From assembly GCA_963812915.1 (NCBI GenBank), contig CAWEXB010000008.1:62001-126000 (forward strand): DNA of 64,000 nucleotides. Direction: 5' to 3'. The notes beneath the pieces were generated by a model, which saw only the letters and a program-made list of their open reading frames with translations, had not been told where the DNA came from and searched no databases. Shown one piece after another: positions 49,562 to 59,916 of the stretch; positions within the stretch are counted from its first letter, which is position 1, and each line of letters begins with the position of its first letter. This DNA is from JACVRW01 sp963812915. GTDB taxonomy: Bacteria; Actinomycetota; Thermoleophilia; Solirubrobacterales; Thermoleophilaceae. The position numbers and the translations under genes are program-made.

Positions 49562-50335
49562 ATGAACCCTGAGAGCAACGATCAGCGCGGCAGGGGCGGG
49601 CGCATCGCCGTCGTCGGGGCGGGCCGGGTCGGCGTTCCGCTCGCGGCCGCGTTGCGCGATGCGGGCCTCACCGTCGAGGGGCCGCTCGGGCGCGGCGAGA
49701 CGCCGGGCGACAGCGAGGCGATCGTTCTCTGCGTCCCCGATGCCGAGATCCCGGCGGCCGCGGAAACGGTGGCCGGAGCGGCGCCCTTGGTCGGACATAC
49801 GAGCGGCGCCACGATGCTCGCCGCTCTCGCGCCGGCGAACGCGGAGACGTTCGGGCTGCACCCACTCCAGACGTTTGCTCCCGGCTCCGGACCGCAGATC
49901 TTCAGGGGCGCGGGGGCCGCCGTGGCCGGCTCCACACCCAGGGCGCTCGACTTCGCCGTCTCGCTCGCCGGGCGGCTCGGCATGATCCCCTTCGAGATCG
50001 ATGACGAGGGCCGCGCCGCCTATCACGCGGCCGCCTCCCTCGCCTCGAACTTCCTCGTCACGCTGCAGGCGGCGGCCGAGAGCATTGCCGCCGGGGCCGG
50101 GCTCGAGCCGAGCGAGGCCCGCACGCTGCTCGTGCCGCTGATGCGCCGGACGGTCGACAACCTCGCCGAGCTCGGCCCCGAGGGCGCCCTCACAGGTCCT
50201 ATCGCCCGCGGCGACCACGCAACCGTCGCCTCACAGCGGGCCGCGGTGGAGGAGATCGCCCCACACCTCCTCGACCTGTTCGACGAGCTCGTGCGGCACA
50301 CACACTCCCTGGCGGCCGAGGGGGCGTCGGCATGA
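49562..50335 (+). CDS. Rossmann/DUF2520 protein, candidate PanG-type ketopantoate reductase
   Basis: 257 residues. IAVVGAGRVGVPLAAALRDAG binds NADP; IVLCVPDAEI and GLHPLQTFA follow, and residues ~135-250 form the DUF2520 helical domain (AAYHAAASLASNFLVTL). The gene overlaps panC by four bases and panB follows. With no panE in the window, it could supply the missing ketopantoate reductase step, as PanG does elsewhere. Context-based inference. Confidence 0.78.
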   Translation: MNPESNDQRGRGGRIAVVGAGRVGVPLAAALRDAGLTVEGPLGRGETPGDSEAIVLCVPDAEIPAAAETVAGAAPLVGHTSGATMLAALAPANAETFGLHPLQTFAPGSGPQIFRGAGAAVAGSTPRALDFAVSLAGRLGMIPFEIDDEGRAAYHAAASLASNFLVTLQAAAESIAAGAGLEPSEARTLLVPLMRRTVDNLAELGPEGALTGPIARGDHATVASQRAAVEEIAPHLLDLFDELVRHTHSLAAEGASA

Positions 50336-51186
50336 GGACGGTCAGGACCGTCCGCGAGCTGCGCGAGGCGCTCGCTCCGGAGCGGCCCGCCGGGCGCTCC
50401 ATCGGCCTCGTACCCACCATGGGGTCCTTCCACGAGGGCCACCTCTCGCTGGTGCGCCGAGCTCGCGAGGCCTGCGACGTGGTGGTGGTGACGCTGTTCG
50501 TGAATCCGACCCAGTTCGGCGCCGGCGAGGACCTCGACGCCTACCCGCGCGACGAGACGCGGGACCGAGCGCTCGCCGAGGCCGAGGGCGTCGACCTGCT
50601 CTTTGCGCCGTCCGTCGATGAGGTATATCCCGAGGGCTTCGACACGACCGTGACGGTTGGGGGCCTCACGAGCGTGCTCGAAGGCGATCCGGTTCGGCGG
50701 GGCGCCGGCCACTTCGCCGGGGTCGCGACGGTCGTAGCCAAGCTCTTCAACATGGTCGGAGCGGACGTGGCGTACTTCGGCCAGAAGGACGCCCAGCAGG
50801 CGCTCGTCATCCGCAAGCTCGTCCGCGACCTCGACATGCCGGTCCGGATCGAGGTCTGCCCCATCGTCCGGGACCTCGACGGGCTCGCGCTCAGCTCGCG
50901 CAACGCATACCTGAGCGCGGACGAGCGCGAACGCGCGCTTGCGCTCAGCCGCGCGCTCCGCGCGGCCGAGGAGGCCGTTGAGGGCGGAACGCTCGAGGCG
51001 GACACCGTGCTCGCCGCCGCCCGGGCGAAGCTGGACGAGGCGGGGGTCGAGCCCGAATATCTCGAGCTCCGCTCCGCCGAAGATCTCTCCGTGGTCGAGC
51101 GCGTCAACGGCTCGACCCTCCTAGCCGTGGCCGCCCGCGTGGGCAGGGCACGGCTGATCGACAACACGATCCTGGGTAACGAGTAG
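50332..51186 (+). CDS. panC: Pantothenate synthetase
   Basis: 284 residues. GLVPTMGSFHEGHLSLVRRAR contains the HIGH-like ATP motif; VNPTQFGAGEDLDAYPRD, YFGQKDAQQALVIRKLV and ALSSRNAYLS are all present. It joins pantoate and beta-alanine using ATP. It overlaps the DUF2520 gene (ATGA) and precedes panB. Confidence 0.95.
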   Translation: MRTVRTVRELREALAPERPAGRSIGLVPTMGSFHEGHLSLVRRAREACDVVVVTLFVNPTQFGAGEDLDAYPRDETRDRALAEAEGVDLLFAPSVDEVYPEGFDTTVTVGGLTSVLEGDPVRRGAGHFAGVATVVAKLFNMVGADVAYFGQKDAQQALVIRKLVRDLDMPVRIEVCPIVRDLDGLALSSRNAYLSADERERALALSRALRAAEEAVEGGTLEADTVLAAARAKLDEAGVEPEYLELRSAEDLSVVERVNGSTLLAVAARVGRARLIDNTILGNE

Positions 51187-51241
51187 GACGGGGCCGCGCC
51201 GGAAACGGTTGACATGAGAGCGAAGACGAGGAGCCGATGAC

Positions 51242-52162
51242 ATGAGCAGTCGCCCCGGGGCAACCGCCCCGCCCGCCAAGCGAGCCGCCGTGACTCTGTC
51301 GAAGCTCGCCGAGAAGAAGGCCCTCGGCGAGCCGCTCGTCATGGTCACCGCATACGACTACCCGAGCGGCCAGGTGGCCGAGGAGGCCGGCGTGGACATC
51401 GCCCTGGTGGGCGACTCCGGCGCCATGACCGTCCTGGGCTATCCCTCGACCGTTCCCGTGACGCTGGAAGAGCTCCTCGTGCTGGCCGCGGCGGTGCGCC
51501 GCGGCCTCTCCACCCCGCTGCTCGTGGGCGACATGCCGTTCGGCTCGTACGAGATCTCGAACGAGCAGGCAATCGCAAACGCCCAGCGGTTCGTCAAGGA
51601 GGCCGGCTGCGACGCGGTCAAGCTCGAACGCGGCGGCACCTCCGTCGAGCGGGCGAAAGCCATCATCGCCGCCGGGATCCCGGTGATGGGCCATGTCGGG
51701 CTGACCCCCCAGACCGCCACGGCGCTCGGCGGCTACCGCTCGCAGGGCCGCACCGCAGAGCGCGCCTTCGAGGTGATGCACGACGCGGTGGCGCTCCAGG
51801 AGGCGGGCTGCTTCTCGGTCGTCTTCGAGGCGATCCCGAGCCCCCTGACGGAGGCCATCATGCCGCATATGCGCATCCCGGTGATCGGGATCGGGGCGGG
51901 ACCCGCGGCGGACGGTCAGGTCCTCGTGTTGCACGACCTCCTGGGGATCTACGACGGCCACGCCGCCCGCTTCGTGAAGCGGTACGCGAACGTGCGCGAG
52001 GAGATGATCAAGGGGGTCGCGGCGTTCGCCGAGGACGTGCGCGGGCGCCGCTACCCCGAGCCCGAGCACGGCTACACCATGGCCCCGGACGAGGTCGAGC
52101 GGCTCCACCGGCTTCTCGACGAGCAGACCGGGGAGCCGTTCACGGGCGGATTCAGCCTGTGA
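51242..52162 (+). CDS. panB: 3-methyl-2-oxobutanoate hydroxymethyltransferase
   Basis: 306 residues, TIM barrel. MVTAYDYPSGQVAEEAGVDIALVGDSGAMTVLGY (metal site), VGDMPFGSYEIS, VKLERGG and MGHVGLTPQ are diagnostic; IGIGAGPAADGQVLVLHDLLG closes the site. It makes ketopantoate from 2-oxoisovalerate. A non-conserved N-terminal ~15 residues precede the fold. Third gene of the pantothenate operon. Confidence 0.95.
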   Translation: MSSRPGATAPPAKRAAVTLSKLAEKKALGEPLVMVTAYDYPSGQVAEEAGVDIALVGDSGAMTVLGYPSTVPVTLEELLVLAAAVRRGLSTPLLVGDMPFGSYEISNEQAIANAQRFVKEAGCDAVKLERGGTSVERAKAIIAAGIPVMGHVGLTPQTATALGGYRSQGRTAERAFEVMHDAVALQEAGCFSVVFEAIPSPLTEAIMPHMRIPVIGIGAGPAADGQVLVLHDLLGIYDGHAARFVKRYANVREEMIKGVAAFAEDVRGRRYPEPEHGYTMAPDEVERLHRLLDEQTGEPFTGGFSL

Positions 52163-52230
52163 CGTAATTCGCGGCGTCCTCCGCAGTTGGAGGCCCGAAG
52201 ACCAGGGCACCCAACCCAAGGAGGAACACC

Positions 52231-52965
52231 ATGAAGGCCATGCTCTCCCGCCGTCCCTCCGCCGCGATGATCGTCGCGCTGATCGCGCTGTTCGCCGCCA
52301 CCGGCGGCGTCGGCTACGCGGCCGCGACGATCGACAGCGGAGACATCCTCAACAACTCGATCCGCAGCGGGGACGTGTTGAACCGCCACCTGCGCGCCGA
52401 CGACGTGAAGAAGAACTCGCTAGGCGGCGGCGTGATCAAGGAATCCAGCCTCGCCAAGGTCCCGAGCGCCGGCAGCGCCGACACGGCCCAGCAGGCCACC
52501 AACGCTCAGGACGCCGTGAACGCGCAGAACGCCGTGAACGCGCAGAACGCTGCGAACGCCCAGAACGCGGCCAACGCCCAGAACGCGGCCAACGCGCAGA
52601 ACGCGGCCAACGCGCAGGACGCCGTCAACGCCCAGACCGCGGCGGCGGTGGGCCCGAACGGCGTCGGCGCGGCCGCGCTCCAGACCAACTCCGTCACGGG
52701 TCCAAAGCTGGGCACGCTCGCGGTCCGCACGCAGACTGTCAGCGTGCCGAGCGGCGACACCGTGTTCGACGAGGTTTCGTGCGAGCCGGGCGAGCAGCTG
52801 CTCAGCGGCGGTGCGCGCTGGGATGGCGACATCATGGCGGCCGATGCCGTGAACCTGCACGTCGTGCACTCGTTCCCGATGACGACCTCATGGGGGGCGC
52901 GCGGGTACAACGGCACGGGGGCCGCGCGTGACCTCACGATCCGCGGACTCTGCCTCGACAACTGA
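52231..52965 (+). CDS. Secreted decapeptide-repeat protein with NAQNAA hexapeptide tract
   Basis: 244 residues behind a strong AAGGAGG. Signal/anchor segment SAAMIVALIALFAATGGVGYA (~10-30), then D[VI]-containing ~10-residue repeats (NNSIRSGDVL, NRHLRADDVK, KNSLGGGVIK), then eight hexapeptides NAQ(N/D/T)A(A/V), and a C-terminal beta-rich domain with two Cys (SCEPGEQ and GLCLDN). The first two parts recur in the proteins at 53536 and 55130. Likely surface-exposed or secreted; function unknown. Confidence 0.75.
   Translation: MKAMLSRRPSAAMIVALIALFAATGGVGYAAATIDSGDILNNSIRSGDVLNRHLRADDVKKNSLGGGVIKESSLAKVPSAGSADTAQQATNAQDAVNAQNAVNAQNAANAQNAANAQNAANAQNAANAQDAVNAQTAAAVGPNGVGAAALQTNSVTGPKLGTLAVRTQTVSVPSGDTVFDEVSCEPGEQLLSGGARWDGDIMAADAVNLHVVHSFPMTTSWGARGYNGTGAARDLTIRGLCLDN
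52501..52644 (+). repeat. Eight 18-bp tandem repeats in coding sequence
   Basis: Eight copies of an 18-bp unit (AACGCCCAGAACGCGGCC and variants) encode NAQNAA-type hexapeptides. Units 4 and 5 are identical at DNA level; outer units differ more, as expected for expansion from the centre. Copy number may vary between strains. Confidence 0.9.
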
Positions 52966-52989
52966 GGGGACACACCTCGTCGGTTCGAT

Positions 52990-53014
52990 CGGCCCCCGGC
53001 CCAGCCGGGGGCCG
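52990..53014 (+). terminator. GC-rich hairpin after the repeat-protein gene
   Basis: CGGCCCCCGGC (52990-53000) and GCCGGGGGCCG (53004-53014) form an 11-pair stem with loop CCA, 25 bases after the stop. It is followed by TTCGATGTCG rather than a T-run. The YjbQ promoter lies just beyond. Confidence 0.6.
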
Positions 53015-53050
53015 TTCGATGTCGCGCAGCCGGGAGCATACGATGCCGCC

Positions 53051-53467
53051 GTGACCGTCCACGCCGGACAGCTGCGCTTCTCGACCGAAGGCGACGGCGA
53101 CGTCATCGACATCACCGCCGGGGTGCAGAGCGTGGTGGCTCAGGCCGAGATCGACAGCGGAGTGGCGTCGGTCTTCGTGCCGGGATCGACCGCGGCCGTG
53201 ACGACGATGGAGCACGAGCGGGGCGGCGTGCACGATCTGCGCGAGACGCTCGACCGGCTGGTGCCGCGCGAAGGGCCCTACGAACACAATCGCCTCAACA
53301 ACGACACCAACTCCCACGCCCACATCCGAGCCGCGATCGTCGGGCCCTCGGAGACTCTGCCGGTGCGCGACGGCCACCTCGACCTGGGCACCTGGCAGCA
53401 GGTGGTGCTGGTCGACTTCGACGACCGGCCGCGGCAGCGGACTGTCGTCGTTCAGGTCATCGCCTGA
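53051..53467 (+). CDS. YjbQ family (UPF0047) protein
   Basis: 138 residues. VIDITAGVQSVVAQAEIDSGVASVFVPGSTAAVTTME is the family N-terminal half; YEHNRLNNDTNSHAHIRAAIVGPSETLPV carries the conserved metal-site His and Asn, and LGTWQQVVLVDFDDRPRQRTV ends it. Members can act as weak thiamine-phosphate synthases. Start is GTG, six bases after TACGAT (53039-53044), a leaderless pattern. Confidence 0.88.
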   Translation: MTVHAGQLRFSTEGDGDVIDITAGVQSVVAQAEIDSGVASVFVPGSTAAVTTMEHERGGVHDLRETLDRLVPREGPYEHNRLNNDTNSHAHIRAAIVGPSETLPVRDGHLDLGTWQQVVLVDFDDRPRQRTVVVQVIA

Positions 53468-53535
53468 CCCTCAGCAACTTCCGCGAACGGCGCGGGTTTG
53501 CGGGGGCGGCAGCACGCGAGAAAGGGAGGTTCCGA

Positions 53536-54078
53536 ATGATGCGACGTCTCCGTCGCTTCATGCCGTCGCCCGCGATGGTGGTGGCTCTGACGGCGCTGGT
53601 CATGTCGCTCGGCGGGTCGGCGTACGCACTCGTCGTGACCGGGAAGGCGATCAGGAACAACACGGTCACCGGCTTCGATATCCGCCAGCGCTCGCTCACC
53701 GGGAACGACGTCCGGCGGGACAAGATCGGCGGCGGCTCGGTGAAGGAGTCGACGTTGGGACCCGTCCCGAGCTCGCTCATCGCCCACGGCGGCGCGCGCT
53801 TCGCCGTCGTGAACGGCGGCGGGCAGCTCGCCCGCGGCCGGGACGTCAGTTCGGCGGCTCGCACCGCGGTCGGTCGCTACCAGGTGGTGTTCAACGGCGA
53901 CGTACGGGGGTGCGGCTACTACGCCACCATCGGCGACCCGAGCGCGGCCGGGCCGCCCCAGAACAGCCAGGCGAGCGTCGCATCGCTGGCCTCGAACGTG
54001 AACGGCGTGGCGATTCGCACCGAGAACAACAACGGCGTCGAGGTGGACCGCGGCTTCCACCTCATCGCGTTCTGCTAG
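53536..54078 (+). CDS. Secreted decapeptide-repeat protein, short paralogue
   Basis: 180 residues behind GGGAGG. PSPAMVVALTALVMSLGGSAYA is the signal/anchor; RNNTVTGFDI, RQRSLTGNDV and RRDKIGGGSV are the repeats. The C-terminal ~100 residues are a different beta-rich domain (YQVVFNGDVRGCGYYATIGDP) ending in Cys. Related to the proteins at 52231 and 55130. Function unknown. Its 3' end overlaps the converging acyltransferase by 17 bases. Confidence 0.75.
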   Translation: MMRRLRRFMPSPAMVVALTALVMSLGGSAYALVVTGKAIRNNTVTGFDIRQRSLTGNDVRRDKIGGGSVKESTLGPVPSSLIAHGGARFAVVNGGGQLARGRDVSSAARTAVGRYQVVFNGDVRGCGYYATIGDPSAAGPPQNSQASVASLASNVNGVAIRTENNNGVEVDRGFHLIAFC

Positions 54079-54655
54079 AGGGGTACTCCACGGCCCGCAG
54101 CACCTTCGCGGGCACCCCCGCCGCGATCGAGAACGGCGGGATGTCGTTCGTGACCACGCTGTTGGCGCCGATCACACAGCGCTCGCCGATCGTCACCCCG
54201 CTCGTGATGACCACGTTTACGCCGCACCACACGTTGTCGGCCACGCGCGTGGGTCCCTTGCTGTCGAAGCCCTGCCACGGCACCGGCCGCTCCGGGTCGT
54301 CGAAGCGATGGCTGCCGTCGGTGATGAAGCAGCCGTTGGCGAACATGCAGTGGTCGCCGATCTCGACCAGCTCAACGGACGCCACCATCACCGCGATGTT
54401 GAGGAAGGTTCCGGCGCCGATCCGGATGCGCGCGTCGTCGGGCGCCGTGAGCCACACGTGCGGCTCGAGCAGCGTGTGCTCGCCTATCTCGAGCCGGCCC
54501 TCGCGGAACGCCTCCAGCACGTTGCCGTGCAGCGGCCAGCGCGCGAACGCTCGCCGGCGGGCGAACTCGCGGTGGATCCGGACTCGGTTCCACGGCAGCG
54601 AGTTGCGTTCGTACCAGCGCCACTTCTGCCACCAGAGCCGAGCGTTCACCCGCAC
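54062..54655 (-). CDS. Hexapeptide-repeat acyltransferase (left-handed beta helix)
   Basis: 197 residues. Hexapeptide turns begin near residue 55 (LEIGEHTLLEPHVWL, IRIGAGTFLNIAVMV, VEIGDHCMFANGCFI) and resume after a loop (VADNVWCGVNVVITSGVTIGERCVIGANSVV), closing with the usual PPFSIAAGVPAKVLR. SHRFDD in the loop may contact acetyl-CoA or acceptor. Sugar O-acetyltransferase is the likely class; the substrate is unknown. Confidence 0.87.
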   Translation of the reverse strand: MRVNARLWWQKWRWYERNSLPWNRVRIHREFARRRAFARWPLHGNVLEAFREGRLEIGEHTLLEPHVWLTAPDDARIRIGAGTFLNIAVMVASVELVEIGDHCMFANGCFITDGSHRFDDPERPVPWQGFDSKGPTRVADNVWCGVNVVITSGVTIGERCVIGANSVVTNDIPPFSIAAGVPAKVLRAVEYPSSRTR

Positions 54656-54695
54656 GGGCGGCAGCTTCTCAGAGGCAGCGGCTAACGTCAGCGGA

Positions 54696-55130
54696 GTGGG
54701 ACGCGCCTTGCTCCTCTACGACGCCGACTGCGGCTTCTGCCGCGTCTGCGTGGCACTCGTCCTGGCGTGGGATCGGCGCCTCCGGCTGCGGCCGGTGGCG
54801 CTCCAGAGCGAGGAGGCCGACGCCCTGCTCGCAGGAATGCCGGAAGGGGAGCGGATGGCGTCGTGGCACCTGGCCCGGCCCGACGGCGAGGTGCGGTCGG
54901 CGGGCGCCGCGTTTTCGCCGCTGCTCCGCGAGCTGCCCGGCGGCACCGGACTCGGGGCGCTGGCCGAGCGCCTCCCCGGCGGCACCGAGCGGGCCTACGC
55001 GCTTGTGGCGCGCAACCGCTCGTCGCTCGGCCGCGCGCTCCCCGAGAGCGCCCGGCGCTGGGCGGACGCGGCCATCGAGCGGCGCCGGGAAAACCGCAAC
55101 TCGATCTCCGTTGATCGGTTATCGGCTTGA
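54696..55130 (+). CDS. DCC1-like thiol-disulfide oxidoreductase family (DUF393)
   Basis: 144 residues. LLYDADCGFCRVCVALVLAWD is the diagnostic D-x-x-C-x-x-C motif; WHLARPDGEVRSAGAAFSPLLREL follows. The family is predicted to act on disulfides. Start is GTG at 54696, seven bases after TAACGT, a leaderless pattern. Its TGA overlaps the ATG of the next repeat-protein gene (TGATG). Confidence 0.83.
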   Translation: MGRALLLYDADCGFCRVCVALVLAWDRRLRLRPVALQSEEADALLAGMPEGERMASWHLARPDGEVRSAGAAFSPLLRELPGGTGLGALAERLPGGTERAYALVARNRSSLGRALPESARRWADAAIERRRENRNSISVDRLSA

Positions 55131-55819
55131 TGAGACGTCCTCCCCTTCCCTCGCCGGCGATGGTCGTGGCGCTGGTGGCCCTCTTCCTCGCGCTGGGGGG
55201 CGGCGCCTACGGCGCCCTCCGGATCGCGAGCAGGCACATCGCGAACAACACCGTGCGCACCCAGGACCTTCGCAACAACGAGGTGCGCGGAAAGGACGTG
55301 AAGAACCGCAGCGTCGGCCGTCGCGACGTCGCCTTCGACTCGCTGACCGGCAACCAGATCGACGAGCCGACCCTCGAGCGCGTGCCGAGTGCGGCGGACG
55401 CTCAGTCGCTCCAGGGCAGACGGCGGGCGAACGTGCCTCCCTTCACCCTCACGACCGGCCAGGCACGCGAGGTGCTGCGCGAGGGGCCGTTCCTGTTGAC
55501 CGCTCGCTGCCGCATCGGGCTGAGCACCCCCACCGGCCCGGTCGACCGGGCCGAGGTGCTGATCTCAACCAGCGCGAACAACGCCGCCTTCGACGCCGCC
55601 AGCTCGGGCGCCCTCGACACGAACACGCCGGAGGACCTACGCACCTTCGTCGAGGTGACCGCCGACCCCGGCGAGGTGGCGGTCGATTCGCTACAGGACG
55701 GCCTCGCGATCGGCCCGGACGGCACCGAGGAGATCGCCGACGCGAACCTCTACGCGATGGTCAACGCCCTCGGCCAGCCGGGCACCTGCCGCTTCGGCGG
55801 GTACGTGGACCTCGGGTAG
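55130..55819 (+). CDS. Secreted decapeptide-repeat protein, third paralogue
   Basis: 229 residues. LPSPAMVVALVALFLALGGGAYGA is the signal/anchor; repeats ANNTVRTQDL, RNNEVRGKDV, KNRSVGRRDV and DSLTGNQI follow, then a C-terminal beta-rich domain (~100-229) with Cys in ARCRIG and GTCRFGG. Its start is coupled to the DCC1-like gene by TGATG; a TTG three bases upstream is an alternative. Function unknown. Confidence 0.75.
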   Translation: MRRPPLPSPAMVVALVALFLALGGGAYGALRIASRHIANNTVRTQDLRNNEVRGKDVKNRSVGRRDVAFDSLTGNQIDEPTLERVPSAADAQSLQGRRRANVPPFTLTTGQAREVLREGPFLLTARCRIGLSTPTGPVDRAEVLISTSANNAAFDAASSGALDTNTPEDLRTFVEVTADPGEVAVDSLQDGLAIGPDGTEEIADANLYAMVNALGQPGTCRFGGYVDLG

Positions 55820-55828
55820 CGGCGTCCC

Positions 55829-58696
<2,868 letters not shown>

Positions 58697-58785
58697 GACG
58701 GCTTCGAGTCTAGAGCGGCGGTCGGCTCGAACGCGTGTTCCCAGCCGGCTCGCACCGAAGCCGCTCCCGGTCTAGGGTGCACACG

Positions 58786-59176
58786 ATGCGGTTCGGCTAC
58801 GCGATTCTCTACGTGAGCGACGTGTCCGCCAGCCTCGACTTCTACGAGCGGGCATTCGGTCAGCGCCGGCGTTTCCTGCACGACAGCGGGGACTACGCGG
58901 AGCTGGAGACGGGCAGCACGGCGCTCGCGTTCGCCGCGCTCGACCTGGCGGCCTCCAACCTGCCCGGACGGGTTCAGGCCGGCACCGGCGGACAAGTCGG
59001 CGCCCGCGTTCGAGGTCTGCTTCGTAAGCGAGGACGTCGCGGCCGCGTTCGAGCGCGCCGTGGGCGCAGGGGCCGAGCCGGTCAGCGCGCCGCAGACGAA
59101 ACCGTGGGGCCAGGACGTGGCCTACGTGCGCGATCCGGACGGCACGCTTGTCGAGATTGCGTCGCCGGCGGCCTGA
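58786..59176 (+). pseudogene. VOC family gene broken by one extra C
   Basis: From ATG at 58786, seven bases after TAGGGT, the frame reads YAILYVSDVSASLDFYERAFG and on to SNLPG. The correct continuation, GFRPAPADKSAPAFEVCFVS to RDPDGTLVEIASPAA, is in the next frame and stops at 59176. Dropping the C at 58969 restores a normal ~129-residue VOC protein. Either a recent mutation or a sequencing error; as it stands a chimeric product running to 59307 would be made. Confidence 0.85.
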
Positions 59177-59188
59177 AGCCGGGCACAC

Positions 59189-59854
59189 CTACCGGCCGGC
59201 GCGGGCGTACACGTCGTCGAGCAGGGCGTCCGGGTCGTCGAGCTCGAAGTTCTCCGCCAGGTAGCGAGCGGTCTGCTCGCGCGGAGTCCCGCTCAGCGCC
59301 ATGTTGAGCGCGATGACCCTCGCGCCCTCGCCCGCGCCGCTCGCGGGCACCGGCTCTGCCCCGCCCGCTTCCTCAGTAGCGCCGCCCTCGGGCTGAGAGA
59401 GCTCGGGCTCTCGCGCCGAGAGGGCCTCGGCCGCGGCCATCGTCTCGTCGACGTCGTCCTCCTCATCGGCGGCCGCGACGCTGGCGACCGGCTCGCTTTC
59501 GCGAAACGCGTCCGGCGCCGGCGTGGCGGCCCGGCCGGCCTCGCCCCCTGCGGCCTCCCGGTCCGAGCCCGCTCGCAGCCCTTCCAGCTCTGCGCCGAGC
59601 GAGGCGATCCCGGCGCGGATCGCCCCCACCTGGCGCTCCAGCTCCTCCGCGCGCTCGGCGAGGCGGGCGGCCGTCTCGCGCACCCGGCCCAGCCGCGACT
59701 CGGCCTCGCGCTCGGCCTCGGCGCGGATGCGCGCGGCATCCTCGCGCGCAGCCTGTTCGAGCTCGGTCGCGCTGCGCTCGGCGGCCTCGACTATCGCTCG
59801 CACCTTTTCCGCCGCGGTCGCCGCCGCGGACTGCCTCGGGGGCGGCTCGGTCAC
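59189..59854 (-). CDS. Coiled-coil protein between uvrA and uvrB, function unknown
   Basis: 221 residues. Residues ~10-95 form a coiled coil (KVRAIVEAAERSATELEQAARED, RVRETAARLAERAEELERQVG); ~100-170 is acidic and disordered; the C-terminus (VIALNMALSGTPREQTARYL, FELDDPDALLDDVYARAG) looks like a small conserved helical domain. Start is GTG at 59854, seven bases after TACGCT on the minus strand. Resembles envelope or division scaffold proteins. I do not recognise the family. Confidence 0.65.
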   Translation of the reverse strand: MTEPPPRQSAAATAAEKVRAIVEAAERSATELEQAAREDAARIRAEAEREAESRLGRVRETAARLAERAEELERQVGAIRAGIASLGAELEGLRAGSDREAAGGEAGRAATPAPDAFRESEPVASVAAADEEDDVDETMAAAEALSAREPELSQPEGGATEEAGGAEPVPASGAGEGARVIALNMALSGTPREQTARYLAENFELDDPDALLDDVYARAGR

Positions 59855-59916
59855 GGGGCGAAGCGTACCGGCGGGCACTCCGGCGTTTCCGGTTGCACTC
59901 GTGGGACGGGCAGGGC

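Noticed and set aside
52501..52644. CRISPR-like array
   Set aside because: The repeats are 18 bp, contiguous, in frame and without spacers; they encode hexapeptides.
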